64,000 nucleotides of DNA from Lentzea albida (GCF_900111005.1 NZ_FOFV01000001.1:186001-250000), one strand, 5' to 3'. Shown: positions 53,855 to 62,514, counted from the stretch's first letter. Notes: generated by a model from the letters alone, not told the origin. Numbers and translations are program-made.

Positions 53855-54143
53855 CGTGGCGGAAGTGCCGCAGCGCCAACGGCCGCTGCAGGTACTCGTC
53901 CTCGTCGGGAAAGGTCACCGGGTCGGTGCGCCACCCGGGACCTGCGTAGTTCTCGAGCGCCTGCTCGTCACGCCACCGGCTCACGTACCGGACGCGCAGC
54001 GGGTCGTCGAGGTCGACGAGCACCTCGTGCCCCACAAGCCCCTTGTAGGTCTCGGGGAACGTCCTCACGAGATCCCGGACCCGAGCGACGAACTCCTGCT
54101 CCCGGCCCGGCTTCACCAGAGCCTCGGACACCCGCGTCAGCAC
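53847..54143 (-). CDS. Antibiotic-biosynthesis-monooxygenase-fold protein (ABM)
   Basis: 98-aa dimeric alpha/beta ferredoxin-like protein: MLTRVSEALVKPGREQEFVARVRDLVRTFPETYKGLVGHEVLVD and VRYVSRWRDEQALENYAGPGW. The VSRW and W-x-D pattern is typical of ABM proteins, whose activities vary (monooxygenase, heme degradation). No heme-binding pattern is certain. Single small gene, followed by the small membrane gene upstream. Confidence 0.78.
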   Translation of the reverse strand: MLTRVSEALVKPGREQEFVARVRDLVRTFPETYKGLVGHEVLVDLDDPLRVRYVSRWRDEQALENYAGPGWRTDPVTFPDEDEYLQRPLALRHFRHVS

Positions 54144-54152
54144 GCGCCGAGC

Positions 54153-54380
54153 CTACTGCCGGTCGAGCTCCTCCTCGAAGATCCGGTCAACCTGCCGCGA
54201 AGCCCGCGACAGCGCCCTGACCGAGAAGTAGACGACCGCGAAACCGGCGGCGACGGCCACCGTCACCCACGTCGACGTGAGCATGTAGACGATCCCCAGG
54301 GACTGCAACACCACGACTGCCTTGGCCGCAACGACGATCCACGACCTGTGAGACGGATTGACGGCGGAGGCGGAGTCCAT
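54153..54380 (-). CDS. Small membrane protein, unknown
   Basis: 75 aa with one long or two short hydrophobic stretches (WIVVAAKAVVVLQSLGIVYMLTS, TWVTVAVAAGFAVVYFSV), then a charged tail ending RIFEEELDRQ. Function unknown. ATG at 54380 was chosen because GGGAG lies seven nt upstream; the frame also opens at 54404. It lies 9 nt upstream of the ABM gene and probably shares its mRNA. Confidence 0.6.
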   Translation of the reverse strand: MDSASAVNPSHRSWIVVAAKAVVVLQSLGIVYMLTSTWVTVAVAAGFAVVYFSVRALSRASRQVDRIFEEELDRQ

Positions 54381-54723
54381 CACAACATCTCCCGAATCAT
54401 TCAACGAGGGCTGAACCGCTACCTTCGTCGTTTGGATCAGGCCAGTCGTTACGCTACGTGAGTTGAACCGTCAACATTCACCCATAGAGGTTAACGCTAC
54501 GTGGTCGTCTCGTGTGGTTTGGCGCAGAACGATGGCCTTCTGTCACTCAAACACGGTGGCGTCTACGGCCGCCCGTGTCGAGACGCGTCACACGATCGGG
54601 TGGCTTTCCGCGATCGCCGATGTCCTTTTCGGTGACCAGAAGGGACCTTCGCCTCTGTGGGGTGAGGGCCCTCTCGTCGACTGGTCGACACAAAAGCTGA
54701 GATGAATTCACGCCTGAAAGGAG
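54381..54723. other. Intergenic region with repeats and no supported gene
   Basis: 343 nt, somewhat lower in GC than its neighbours. It contains the ACGCTACGTG repeats, a GTCGAC-TG-GTCGAC palindrome (around 54677-54690) and the AAAGGAG ribosome site of the SMI1/KNR4 gene. A short open frame at 54463-54705 has unusual codon use and no recognisable protein. Confidence 0.5.
54451..54503. repeat. Direct repeat ACGCTACGTG flanking an inverted repeat
   Basis: The 10-mer occurs at 54451-54460 and 54494-54503 (43-bp period), each preceded by GTTA/GTTAA. Between them is GTTGAACCGTCAAC (54462-54475), a near-perfect inverted repeat. Situated 70-120 nt upstream of the small membrane gene, so likely a regulatory site. 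Confidence 0.45.
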
Positions 54724-55299
54724 ATGATGCGGCGCATGAGCTGGTCCCGGGCAGATACGTGGCTCCGTCGCAACGCGCCCAAGCTGCGCGCCAAGTTCCT
54801 GCCTCCTGCCACCGCCACCGAGCTGGCCGCGGCGGAGGAGAAGATCGGCGCGCCACTGCCCGCCGACCTGGCGGCGTGGTGGACCGAGTGCGGAGGGTTG
54901 GCGAGCGTGGACTACACCCCGCTCATCCCGGAGTTCTACAGCCCGCTCGGCGTCGCCCAGGCGCTGGAGGTCCGCGAGATGATGATGGAGATCCGGCGCG
55001 ACTTCGCGGTCGTCCCGGAGATCGTGGACGTCGACGCGCACGAGGCGCGGAAGCTGGCCGAACCCGCCGCGTCGCCCATCGGGGACCTGTGGCTGCCGCT
55101 GTTCGTCCCGGTCGCGGTCGACGCGTCCGGCACCTACCTCTTCGCCGACCTCCGCCAAGGGCTGTTGCGCGGGTGTGTGATGCAGTTCGACGAGGTCGAG
55201 GGTGCGGACGAGGAACCCCGGTGGGAGAGCGTCGACGCGATGCTCCGTGCGGTGGTGGAGTGGCTGGAGGGCGATTTCCGCACCGAATGGCCGCTGTGA
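54724..55299 (+). CDS. SMI1/KNR4 (SUKH) family protein
   Basis: 191 aa with the SUKH fold: SWSRADTWLRRNAPKLRAKF, EEKIGAPLPADLAAWWTECGGL (about 40-60, W..CGG) and LPLFVPVAVDASGTYLFADLRQG (about 120-142), FDEVEGADEEPRWESVDAML. In bacteria such proteins are often immunity partners of polymorphic toxins, but no toxin gene is adjacent here. Alternative starts: ATG 54727 or, better spaced from AAAGGAG, ATG 54736. Confidence 0.85.
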   Translation: MMRRMSWSRADTWLRRNAPKLRAKFLPPATATELAAAEEKIGAPLPADLAAWWTECGGLASVDYTPLIPEFYSPLGVAQALEVREMMMEIRRDFAVVPEIVDVDAHEARKLAEPAASPIGDLWLPLFVPVAVDASGTYLFADLRQGLLRGCVMQFDEVEGADEEPRWESVDAMLRAVVEWLEGDFRTEWPL

Positions 55300-55333
55300 G
55301 CCGAATTGCCTCTCGAACAACGGCAAAAACAAA

Positions 55334-55369
55334 TCAGCCCCCATCCGCATTTCTGCGAACAGGGGCTGA
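55334..55369 (-). terminator. Intrinsic terminator of tRNA-Pro
   Basis: Stem TCAGCCCC (55334-55341) and GGGGCTGA (55362-55369) with an inner hairpin CGCA/TGCG. On the minus strand it is followed by TTTGTTTTTG, a true T tract. Confidence 0.85.
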
Positions 55370-55383
55370 CCTGTGTTATTCAA

Positions 55384-55457
<74 letters not shown>

Positions 55458-55476
55458 GCTGGGAACATGTAGAACT

Positions 55477-56430
55477 CTACATCATGTCCGCGCCAGCTCC
55501 GAATCGGACCCCCTCATTTCGCCCCTGACCAGGCGTAACGGGCCTCGGAACGAGGGTCAGCAGTGATGCCTCCGGAGGGCAGCAGAAGCGCACCGGCGCG
55601 TACGGCGAAGTGCCCATGCCGGCCGACACGTTCATCCACATGTGCGAGCCCCAGCGGGAAACGCCACGGGCGCGGCCGCGGTCCAGTTCGCAGTTCGTCA
55701 CGACGGCGCCGTAGAACGGAATGCGGAGCTGGCCGCCGTGGGTGTGGCCCGCCATCACGAAGTCGTAGCCGTCGGCGGCGAACGGGTCGAGGACGCGCGG
55801 TTCCGGGGAGTGCGTCACGCCCAGGCGCAGGGCCGCGGACGGGTCCGGGGTGCCCGCGATGTCGGCGTAGCGGTCGCGCTTGAGGTGCGGGTCGTCGAGG
55901 CCCGCGCAGAAGATCTCCTGGTCGCCGACCTTGATGGTCTTGCGGACGTGCGTGAGGTCTTCCCAGCCGCGCTCGATCATGCCGGCGCGGAGGTCGCGCC
56001 ACGGGAGCGTCACGCCGTGGATGCGCTTGGTTTTCGCGGACGGCAGGAGGTAGCGCGCCGGGTTCTTGAGCCTCGGCGCGTAGTAGTCGTTGCTGCCGAA
56101 GACGAACACGCCCGGCTTGTCGAGCAACGGGCCGAGCGCGCGCAACGTGCCGGGGACGGCGTCCTTGTGCGCGAGGTTGTCGCCCGTGTTGACCACGAAG
56201 TCCGGGTTCAGGTCGGCCAGGGCGGCGACCCAGCGCTGCTTCGACACCTGGTTCGGCGTCATGTGCAGGTCCGAGATGTGCAGCACCCTGATCGGCTTGG
56301 CGTCGGGGGACAGGACCGGCACCGTCGCGGTGCGCAGGGTCCAGTGCCTCCTCTCGATTCCCGCCGCGTACGCGATGGTCGCGGCGCCGACTGCGGTCGT
56401 GGCGAGGAGGGCTCGGCCCAGCTTGTTCAC
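55477..56430 (-). CDS. Membrane-associated metallophosphoesterase (YkuE/Rv3683 type)
   Basis: 317 aa. N-terminal hydrophobic segment ([22 protein letters not shown]) then the calcineurin-type metal motifs: [11 protein letters not shown] (about 49-59), [22 protein letters not shown] (GN(H/D) variant common in this family), VTHSPEPR and [11 protein letters not shown] (about 233-243). Probably hydrolyses phosphate esters or UDP-sugar lipid intermediates near the membrane. It is the gene next to the PASTA-PBP/WhiB block, as in M. tuberculosis Rv3682-Rv3683 (from memory). Confidence 0.9.
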   Translation of the reverse strand: MNKLGRALLATTAVGAATIAYAAGIERRHWTLRTATVPVLSPDAKPIRVLHISDLHMTPNQVSKQRWVAALADLNPDFVVNTGDNLAHKDAVPGTLRALGPLLDKPGVFVFGSNDYYAPRLKNPARYLLPSAKTKRIHGVTLPWRDLRAGMIERGWEDLTHVRKTIKVGDQEIFCAGLDDPHLKRDRYADIAGTPDPSAALRLGVTHSPEPRVLDPFAADGYDFVMAGHTHGGQLRIPFYGAVVTNCELDRGRARGVSRWGSHMWMNVSAGMGTSPYAPVRFCCPPEASLLTLVPRPVTPGQGRNEGVRFGAGADMM

Positions 56431-56484
56431 GCGTCAAGGGTACGGAAGGGCGTTAACTCGATCGGCGCGGCATCCGGCGGGCGG

Positions 56485-56490
56485 TACCGT
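56485..56490 (+). promoter_or_regulatory. Leaderless -10 box of the YqeY gene
   Basis: TACCGT lies eight nt before the ATG at 56499, without Shine-Dalgarno. Confidence 0.45.
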
Positions 56491-56498
56491 TCTGCCCC

Positions 56499-56969
56499 AT
56501 GGCGGAGTTGAAGACGCGGCTGAAGAACGACCTGACCGTGGCGATGAAGGCCCGGGAGACCGTGACGGCCGGTGCGCTGCGAATGGCGCTCACGGCCGTC
56601 ACGAACGAGGAGGTCTCCGGCAAGGAGGCCCGTGAGCTGACCGACGCGGAGGTCCTGAAGGTCCTCGCGCGCGAGGCGAAGAAGCGCAAGGAGGCCGCGG
56701 AGGCCTTCGACGGCGCCGGGCGGGCTGAGAAGGCCGACCTGGAGCGCCAGGAGCTCGCGGTGCTGGAGACGTACCTGCCGAAGCAGCTCGACGACGCCGA
56801 GCTGGCGTCCATCGTGGACAAGGCCTACGACGCCGTCGCCGCGCAGCTCGGTGAGGCGCCGGGCCAGAAGCAGATGGGCCAGGTCATGAAGGCCGTCAAC
56901 GCCGAAGTGGCGGGACGTGCCGACGGTGGCCGGGTGGCCGCCGCGGTGAAGTCCAAGCTGACGAGCTGA
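56499..56969 (+). CDS. GatB/YqeY domain protein
   Basis: 156 aa of the YqeY family, the stand-alone relative of the tRNA-binding end of GatB. MAELKTRLKNDLTVAMKARETV, then LRMALTAVTNEEV, VLKVLAREAKKRKEAAEAFDGAGR (about 60-83), ELAVLETYLPKQLDDAEL and QMGQVMKAVNAEVAGRADGGRVA. Function uncertain, though some members influence tRNA-dependent amidation or aminoacylation. ATG at 56499. A bidirectional hairpin follows its stop. Confidence 0.93.
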   Translation: MAELKTRLKNDLTVAMKARETVTAGALRMALTAVTNEEVSGKEARELTDAEVLKVLAREAKKRKEAAEAFDGAGRAEKADLERQELAVLETYLPKQLDDAELASIVDKAYDAVAAQLGEAPGQKQMGQVMKAVNAEVAGRADGGRVAAAVKSKLTS

Positions 56970-56975
56970 GGGGTG

Positions 56976-57003
56976 TGCCGCAGCGGAGCGATCCGCTGCG
57001 GCA
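56976..57003. terminator. Bidirectional hairpin between YqeY and HAD genes
   Basis: Perfect 12-bp stem TGCCGCAGCGGA and complement around a GCGA tetraloop, in the 39-nt gap between convergent genes. No T run. Confidence 0.65.
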
Positions 57004-57008
57004 ACGGT

Positions 57009-57722
57009 CTAGAAAGCCTTGTCGACGGCGTCCGCGAACTCGCCCATCGACCCGAACTCCAGGTCGTAGCTGAAGTCGCCGGACGGCTCGGGCGTCGCGC
57101 CCCAGCCCGGCCTGTCGTGCCGCCGGTTGATCCACACCGACCGCAGCCCCTCGCGCTTCGCGGGAACGTGGTCGTGGAACAGGCTCTGCGCCACGTGCAG
57201 CAGCTCCGAACGCTTCACCCCCAACGCGTCGAGCGTGGTGTCCAGGGCGCGGAAGTGGTTCTCGGCGGGCTTGTACGCGCCGACGTCCTCCGCGGTGATG
57301 ATCGCCGCGAAGTCCCCGCGCAGCCGGAGGTTGCTGCCCGCGAACCCGGCGCGGTGCACGTTGGACACGATGATCAGCTGGTAGCGGGAGGCCAGGCGCG
57401 CCAACGCCTCCGCGGAGTCGGGGAACGCCGGCCAGTCCGGTACGGACGACCCCAGCCGCGCCGCCCACTCGTCGCTCACCTCGCGCCCCAGGGCGGCGCC
57501 GGTCCGGCGGAAGGCGGAGGCCAGCACCTCCGGGTACAGCGCGAACTCGCCCGCCGCCACCTCGGCCTCCGCGGAGGCGTACGCGAGCAGCAGCTCCTCG
57601 TCGGACAGCGAAAGCCCCTGTTCGAGAGCCCACGGTGAGAGCACCGCGATGATCCCGGCCTCCCAGTCGATGAGCGTGCCGTAGCAGTCGAAGCTGAGCG
57701 CCTTGAACGCAGTCAGGTCCAT
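57009..57722 (-). CDS. HAD-superfamily hydrolase (haloacid dehalogenase type II-like)
   Basis: 237 aa. Motif I FDCYGTLIDWEAG (nucleophile Asp), motif II LIIVSNVHRAGF, motif III lysine in EDVGAYKPAENHF, motif IV HVAQSLFHDHVPAKREGLRSVWINR. The cap region is about 60 residues. Typical 2-haloacid dehalogenase/FMN-phosphatase-like, substrate unknown. ATG at 57722. Divergent from the GntR gene with 53 nt between; operator-like repeats there suggest it is that regulator's target. Confidence 0.9.
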   Translation of the reverse strand: MDLTAFKALSFDCYGTLIDWEAGIIAVLSPWALEQGLSLSDEELLLAYASAEAEVAAGEFALYPEVLASAFRRTGAALGREVSDEWAARLGSSVPDWPAFPDSAEALARLASRYQLIIVSNVHRAGFAGSNLRLRGDFAAIITAEDVGAYKPAENHFRALDTTLDALGVKRSELLHVAQSLFHDHVPAKREGLRSVWINRRHDRPGWGATPEPSGDFSYDLEFGSMGEFADAVDKAF

Positions 57723-57729
57723 GCCGACA

Positions 57730-57753
57730 AACTGTAGTGCAGTTCAACTGTAG
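57730..57753. promoter_or_regulatory. GntR operator candidate (AACTG repeats)
   Basis: AACTG-N5-CAGTT inverted repeat (57730-57744) followed by a second direct AACTGTAG (57746-57753), 16 nt after the first; a third AACTG lies at 57766-57770, overlapping the -10. It sits in the divergent HAD-GntR promoter. Confidence 0.5.
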
Positions 57754-57763
57754 GGCAACCCGT

Positions 57764-57769
57764 TAAACT
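57764..57769 (+). promoter_or_regulatory. Leaderless -10 box of the GntR gene
   Basis: TAAACT lies six nt before the ATG at 57776. The AACTG operator repeats run into it, consistent with self-repression. Confidence 0.45.
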
Positions 57770-57775
57770 GGCCGC

Positions 57776-58423
57776 ATGTCAGCCCTCGACGGCCTCGAAG
57801 TGCGCCGCACCACCACGGCCCAGCAGCTGGCCGACGGCCTCTCCGAACGGATCATGGCCGGCGCCTTCGGCCCTGGTGACAGGCTCAGGGAGAGCGCGAT
57901 CGCGGCGGAGCTCGGCGTCGCCCGCAACACCATCCGCGAGGCCGTCCGCATCCTGGAGCTCACCGGGCTGGTCCGCTACGAGGTCAACCGGGGCGCCGTC
58001 GTCATCGCGCCGACGCGAGAGAAGATCGAGGCGCTCTACACCGCCCGCGAGCGCCTGGAGACCGCCGCGCTCGCCCGCACCCCGCGCCCGGAGCAGCTGG
58101 CGGCGATCACGAAGGCCTTCGACGACCTCGTGGAGGCCGCGCGGACGGGCGGCGCGGTCGTCGATCGCGACCTCGCCTTCCACCAGGCCATCGTCGCGCT
58201 GCTCGACAGCACGCGGCTGGACGAGTTCTTCGCCGCGCTCACCAAGGAACTGCGCTTCTACCTCACGGTCCTGAGCCGGACCGAGACGCCGGACGAGGTC
58301 GTGGCCGAGCACCGGGCCATCCTCGACGCCATCCGCCTCGGCGACCGCGACTCCGCGGTCGCCGAGATCCGTGCGCACGTCGACGTCAGCGTCGCGCGCC
58401 TCAAGGCGATGCTCGACCGCTAA
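57776..58423 (+). CDS. GntR/FadR-family (FCD) transcriptional regulator
   Basis: 215 aa. N-terminal winged helix: TTAQQLADGLSERIMAGAFGPGDRLRESAIAAELGVARNTIREAVRILELTGLVRYEVNRG (about 12-75). C-terminal FCD ligand domain: TREKIEALYTARERLETAALART, DRDLAFHQAIVALLDSTRLDEFF (metal/ligand Asp, His), and VVAEHRAILDAIRLGDRDSAVAEIRAHVD. Likely senses a carboxylic acid. Candidate operator lies in its own promoter, shared with the HAD gene. Its stop overlaps that of the PBP gene by 4 bp (CTAA). Confidence 0.92.
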   Translation: MSALDGLEVRRTTTAQQLADGLSERIMAGAFGPGDRLRESAIAAELGVARNTIREAVRILELTGLVRYEVNRGAVVIAPTREKIEALYTARERLETAALARTPRPEQLAAITKAFDDLVEAARTGGAVVDRDLAFHQAIVALLDSTRLDEFFAALTKELRFYLTVLSRTETPDEVVAEHRAILDAIRLGDRDSAVAEIRAHVDVSVARLKAMLDR

Positions 58424-60861
58424 CGGGGTTCCGGTTCGGTCGGCAACGTGATCGGTGGCGGCTCGTTCGGGTTGCCGGGCTTGGGCGGCTCCGGAGAGGG
58501 CGGCGGTTCGGTGGCGACCGGCGGCGGCACGTAGCCCGTGCTCACCGACAGGTTGATCACCGTGCCGCGCAACGCGTTGCCGCGCGGCGACTGGCTGACG
58601 ACCGTGCCCTTCGACCTGTCGGAGTTCACCGACTGCTGGCTCACCTTGTAGCCGGCCTGCTCCAGGATCCGCGTGGCGTCGTTGATCTGCTTGCCCACGA
58701 CGTCCGGCACCTGGATCTCGCGGCCGCCCTTGAGGTAGCGCTGCTCCACCTGCGGCAGCTGCGCCACGGGCAGGCTGCCGTGCACCTTCGTCATCGTCTC
58801 GAACCACGTCTTGGCGGGGATCGTGCCGCCGAAGATGTTGCCGTTGCCGCACAACCGCGGCGCGCCCGCGGCGCCCAGGCAGATCGGGCGCGGTGAGGTG
58901 CCGTCGTTGAACGTCTGCACGGCGCCCGCGAAGTCCGGGGTCGCGCCGATGAACGCCGCCGACTTGTACTCCTCGGTGGTGCCCGTCTTCGCGATCATCG
59001 GGCGGGTCCACTTGGCGGCGCGGGCGGCGGCCGCGGCGGTGCCGTTGCCGACGTCGTCCTTGCTCATGCCGACGGCGAGGCCGTTCGCGAGGCCCTCGGC
59101 GACGACCTGCTCGCACGGCGCCTCGTTCACCGGGACGGCCTTGCCGTTGCGGTCGAGCACCTTCGCGATCGGCGTGGGCGGGCACCACTTGCCGCCGCTC
59201 ACGATGGTCGCCGCGACGTTCGCGAGCTCCAAAGTGGACACCGGCGCGGGGGAGAGCGTGAACGACGCGTTGCCGCCGTTCTGCTTGTAGAACTCCGTCT
59301 GCGAGATGCGGTTCTGCTTGTCCTTGGCCTTCGGGTCCGGACGCGTGCCCTGCAGGTTCGTCGCCATCGTCTCGCGCATGCCCAGGCGCGAGGCCATGTC
59401 GACGACCGCGTCCATGCCGGTCTGCTCCTCGAGGATCACGAAGCCGGTGTTCGGCGACGTCGCGAGGGCCTGCTGCAGCGACATGGACGACGGGTAGCTC
59501 GAGTCGAAGTTCGAGAGGCAGTACCAGCGCGTGCCGGGCTCACCGGTGCTCGGGCAGCGCTGGGCGCCACCCTTGAACACGCGTGAGACGTGCGAGGTCG
59601 GCGTCGGGATGACGTTCTCGATGCCGAGGCCCTTCTCCAGGGCCGCCGCCGCGGTGAAGACCTTGTAGATCGAGCCCGCGCCGAACTTGTTCTCCACGCC
59701 GCTCGGCAGGTCGTACGTCGTCTGGCGCAGGTCGGCCTTCAGGCCGTAGTCGCGGTTCGCGACCAGCGCCAGCACCTCGTGGCGTTCCTTGCCGGGCTTG
59801 ACGATCGCCATCGTGTTCGCGATGCCGTCGACGTTCTTGCCGACGCCCGCCTCGGCCGCCGCCTTCGCCTGCGAGGTGGCCACCCTGTCCAAAGTGGTCT
59901 GGATGGTGTACCCGCCGGTGCGCAGCTGCTCCTCGCTGAATCCCGCGCGCTGCAGGTAGTTCACGACGTACGAGCAGAAGAAACCGTTTTCCGGACCGGC
60001 GCCCACGCACCCGTTCGGCGGAGTGCGGACCGGGGTCGCGAGACCGAGGCCTTCCTTCTTCGCCGCCTCACCCGCGTCACGCGACAGCTTGTCGTTCTCG
60101 ACCATCCGGTCGATCACTTTGTTGCGCCGGTCCAAAGCTTTGTCCGGATACGCTTCGGGGTCGAGTGCTGACGGACTGTTCACCATTCCCGCGAGCATCG
60201 CCGCCTGGGGGACCGTCAACTTGTCCGGAGTCGTGTTGAAGTAAGCCTGCGCGGCCGCCGCGATGCCGTAAATGGTCGAACCGAATGGAACGACGTTGAG
60301 GTACCGGGCGAGGATCTCCTCCTTGCCGAGCTTGCGCTCCAGCTGCAGCGAGATCCGGGCCTCGCGCATCTTGCGCGCGATCGTCTGCTCCTGGGCCTTG
60401 GCCTGCTCGAGCTTGTTGTTCCGCGCCACGACGTGGACCAGGTAGTTCTTGACGTACTGCTGGGTCAGCGTGGACGCGCCCTGCGAGACCGAGCCGCTGA
60501 CCTGGTTCGTCAGGCCCGCGCGGATCGTGCCCTTCCAGTCGACGCCCTGGTGCTCGTAGAACCGCCGGTCCTCGACCGAGATCAGCGCGGCCTTCATGGT
60601 CGGCGAGATCTTCTCGGGCGGCGTCAGCACTCTGTACTGGTCGAACAGGTAGGCGATCGGCGCGCCCTCCTTGTCGGTGACCGTGGTGATCAACGGGGGG
60701 TCCGTCGTCACGAGGTCGGCGGAGATGCTGTCCACGGTGTCGCTGGCCCTGTTCGAGACGAGGCCTGTCGCACCCACGACTGGGAACAGCATGCCGGCGA
60801 GGAGAACCCCAGCCAGCAGGCACAGGCCGAGCATCTTGAGCACGCCATTCCTGACTCGCAC
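58420..60861 (-). CDS. ponA2: Bifunctional class A penicillin-binding protein with PASTA domain (PonA2 type)
   Basis: 813 aa. N-terminal cytosolic tail and TM anchor (about 8-32), GT51 glycosyltransferase (EDRRFYEHQGVDWKGTIRA, SQGASTLTQQYVKNYL; about 95-135) and transpeptidase: active-site SIYK in GAGSIYKVFTAAAALEKG (about 401), a Ser in SPNTGFVILEE, and KTGTTEEYKSAAFIG. One PASTA domain (about 690-760: VPDVVGKQINDATRILEQAGYKV) and a Pro/Glu tail. Polymerises and cross-links peptidoglycan; PASTA may bind muropeptides. Symbol by synteny with Rv3682 ponA2. Confidence 0.93.
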   Translation of the reverse strand: MRVRNGVLKMLGLCLLAGVLLAGMLFPVVGATGLVSNRASDTVDSISADLVTTDPPLITTVTDKEGAPIAYLFDQYRVLTPPEKISPTMKAALISVEDRRFYEHQGVDWKGTIRAGLTNQVSGSVSQGASTLTQQYVKNYLVHVVARNNKLEQAKAQEQTIARKMREARISLQLERKLGKEEILARYLNVVPFGSTIYGIAAAAQAYFNTTPDKLTVPQAAMLAGMVNSPSALDPEAYPDKALDRRNKVIDRMVENDKLSRDAGEAAKKEGLGLATPVRTPPNGCVGAGPENGFFCSYVVNYLQRAGFSEEQLRTGGYTIQTTLDRVATSQAKAAAEAGVGKNVDGIANTMAIVKPGKERHEVLALVANRDYGLKADLRQTTYDLPSGVENKFGAGSIYKVFTAAAALEKGLGIENVIPTPTSHVSRVFKGGAQRCPSTGEPGTRWYCLSNFDSSYPSSMSLQQALATSPNTGFVILEEQTGMDAVVDMASRLGMRETMATNLQGTRPDPKAKDKQNRISQTEFYKQNGGNASFTLSPAPVSTLELANVAATIVSGGKWCPPTPIAKVLDRNGKAVPVNEAPCEQVVAEGLANGLAVGMSKDDVGNGTAAAAARAAKWTRPMIAKTGTTEEYKSAAFIGATPDFAGAVQTFNDGTSPRPICLGAAGAPRLCGNGNIFGGTIPAKTWFETMTKVHGSLPVAQLPQVEQRYLKGGREIQVPDVVGKQINDATRILEQAGYKVSQQSVNSDRSKGTVVSQSPRGNALRGTVINLSVSTGYVPPPVATEPPPSPEPPKPGNPNEPPPITLPTEPEPR

Positions 60862-60914
60862 GCGGGCCAGCGTACGCCGTACACGAACGGGTGAAGGTGA
60901 TCAGTAAGTGCCGT

Positions 60915-60929
60915 TACTCAGCATGAGTA
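60915..60929. promoter_or_regulatory. Palindrome in the ponA2-whiB promoter region
   Basis: TACTCAGCATGAGTA: six-base arms with a three-base spacer, 54 nt upstream of the PBP start, in the 237-nt divergent gap. Half-site resembles the TACTC/GAGTA palindrome at 48609. Regulator unknown. Confidence 0.45.
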
Positions 60930-61098
60930 GACATACGCAAGACAGGTAACAGTCGGGTGACCCAGGCTTGGAGTGGGAACCGAACGGCACTACAGTCCGT
61001 CAACGTCCAAGGAATGCAGCCGTAGCTCGAACGCTACGGCATCCGTGGCAGGGGTGTGGCGGATTTCCACATTTGGACAGCACTGAGGAGTGGGGGAT

Positions 61099-61389
61099 AT
61101 GAACCAGGGGGATTGGCGTATCAACGCTTCGTGCCGAGACGAAGAGCCGGACCAGCTCTTCGTCCGAGGTGCGGAGCAGCGCAAGGCGAAGCTCGTGTGC
61201 CTGGGATGCCCGGTGCGCATGGAATGCCTGGCCGAAGCGCTCGACAACAAGATCGAATTCGGTGTCTGGGGCGGCATGACCGAGCGCGAACGCCGTGCTC
61301 TGCTGCGCCGCCGCCCGGACGTGGACTCGTGGTTCGAACTGCTCGACAACGCACGTCAAGAGCACGTCGAGGACACGAGGGTCAGCTAG
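61099..61389 (+). CDS. whiB4: WhiB-family iron-sulfur transcription factor (WhiB4 type)
   Basis: 96 aa. The four cluster Cys are present as C-x29-C-x2-C-x5-C (ASCRDEEP at about 11, then VCLGCPVRMEC at about 41-49). The G-[VI]-WGG turn follows (GVWGGMTERERRALLRRR, about 63-80). Senses redox or NO through a [4Fe-4S] cluster and binds the sigma factor or DNA. ATG at 61099, with GAGGAG nine nt before; a GTG at 61090 overlaps the ribosome site and is less likely. Symbol by synteny with Rv3681c. Confidence 0.92.
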   Translation: MNQGDWRINASCRDEEPDQLFVRGAEQRKAKLVCLGCPVRMECLAEALDNKIEFGVWGGMTERERRALLRRRPDVDSWFELLDNARQEHVEDTRVS

Positions 61390-62514
61390 TCACTCGCCGG
61401 CGAGACGGCGACCTATCTCCCGTAGGCCGTCGAGGTCGTGCACGTCAGCAGGCAATGCGGGCACGCCGACCAGCGCAACGCCGGGGTGAGCACGCGTGAA
61501 CCGGGCCAGCAGCCGCTTCTCACGATCGGCCACCGCGACCCGGTCCGCGTGCAGCCGGAGCACTGCCGCGGCGAGCGGCGCCTCACCGGAGCGGTCCAGG
61601 TCGTCCGCTGCCGCGAGCGCCTTCGCCGCGGGCAGGTCCGCCGCCAGCACGGGGTGGGTCCTGTTCGCGACGAGCCCGCACAACGGCATGTTCTCGGCGC
61701 TGAGCCGCTCCACGAAATAGCTCGCTTCGCGCAACGCGTCGGGCTCGGCCGCCGCCACCACCACGAAACCGGTTCCGGGCGAGCGGAGGAGTTCGTACGT
61801 GCGCTGCGCGCGCTCGCGGAATCCGCCGAACATGCTGTCGAAAGCCTGAACAAAGGTCGACGCGTCCTGCAACAGCTGGCCACCGACGATCGTCGACACG
61901 GCGCGCGTGAAAAGGCTGAAGCCGGTTCCTACAATTTTCAACAACCCGCGGCCGGAAGCACGCGCGGGCGCCGACAGCATCCTGATGAACCTGCCGTCGA
62001 GCACGGTCGAGAGCCGCTGCGGCGCGTCCAGGAAGTCGAGCGCGGACCGCGACGGCGGGGTGTCGACGATGATCAGGTCCCACTCGTCCTGCGCCACCAG
62101 CTGGCCCAGCTTCTCCATCGCCATGTACTCCTGCGTGCCGGAGAACGACGAGGAGATGGTCTGGTAGAAGGGGTTCGACAGGATCTGGTCGGCCCGGTCG
62201 CGGCCCGCGTGGGTCAGCACCATGTCGTCGAACGTGCGACGCATGTCGAGCATCATCGCGAACAGCTCGCCCTTGGGCTCGAAGCCGTCCACGACGACCT
62301 CGCGCGGGTGGTTGTCGAGCTCCCGCAGGCCGAGCGACTGCGCGAGCCGCCGCGCCGGGTCGATCGTCAGCACGACCACGCGCCTGCCGCGTTCGGCCGC
62401 GCGCACCGCCAGCGCCGCCGCCGTCGTCGTCTTGCCCACGCCGCCCGACCCGCAGCACACCAGCACGCGGGTGTTCAGGTCGTCGAGCAACGGGTCGAAG
62501 TCCAGCCTGTTCAT
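61390..62514 (-). CDS. Get3/ArsA-like ATPase (Rv3680/BagB type)
   Basis: 374 aa P-loop ATPase. Deviant Walker [22 protein letters not shown] (about 19-39), switch I/II-like [14 protein letters not shown] and [16 protein letters not shown] (about 145-160), and a hydrophobic, Met-rich segment typical of tail-anchored/ArsA proteins ([21 protein letters not shown]). No arsenic Cys trio is seen. In M. tuberculosis the Rv3679-Rv3680 pair is described as a Get3-like complex. The upstream partner overlaps by 4 nt. Stop lies adjacent to the whiB stop. Confidence 0.9.
   Translation of the reverse strand: MNRLDFDPLLDDLNTRVLVCCGSGGVGKTTTAAALAVRAAERGRRVVVLTIDPARRLAQSLGLRELDNHPREVVVDGFEPKGELFAMMLDMRRTFDDMVLTHAGRDRADQILSNPFYQTISSSFSGTQEYMAMEKLGQLVAQDEWDLIIVDTPPSRSALDFLDAPQRLSTVLDGRFIRMLSAPARASGRGLLKIVGTGFSLFTRAVSTIVGGQLLQDASTFVQAFDSMFGGFRERAQRTYELLRSPGTGFVVVAAAEPDALREASYFVERLSAENMPLCGLVANRTHPVLAADLPAAKALAAADDLDRSGEAPLAAAVLRLHADRVAVADREKRLLARFTRAHPGVALVGVPALPADVHDLDGLREIGRRLAGE

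Noticed and set aside
54463..54705. 80-codon frame upstream of the SMI1/KNR4 gene
   Set aside because: No recognisable features, unusual composition, starts in a region full of repeats; regulatory DNA fits better.
54724..55299. SMI1/KNR4 gene as immunity gene of a toxin system
   Set aside because: No toxin, Rhs/WXG or secretion gene is adjacent; it remains a stand-alone SUKH protein in this window.
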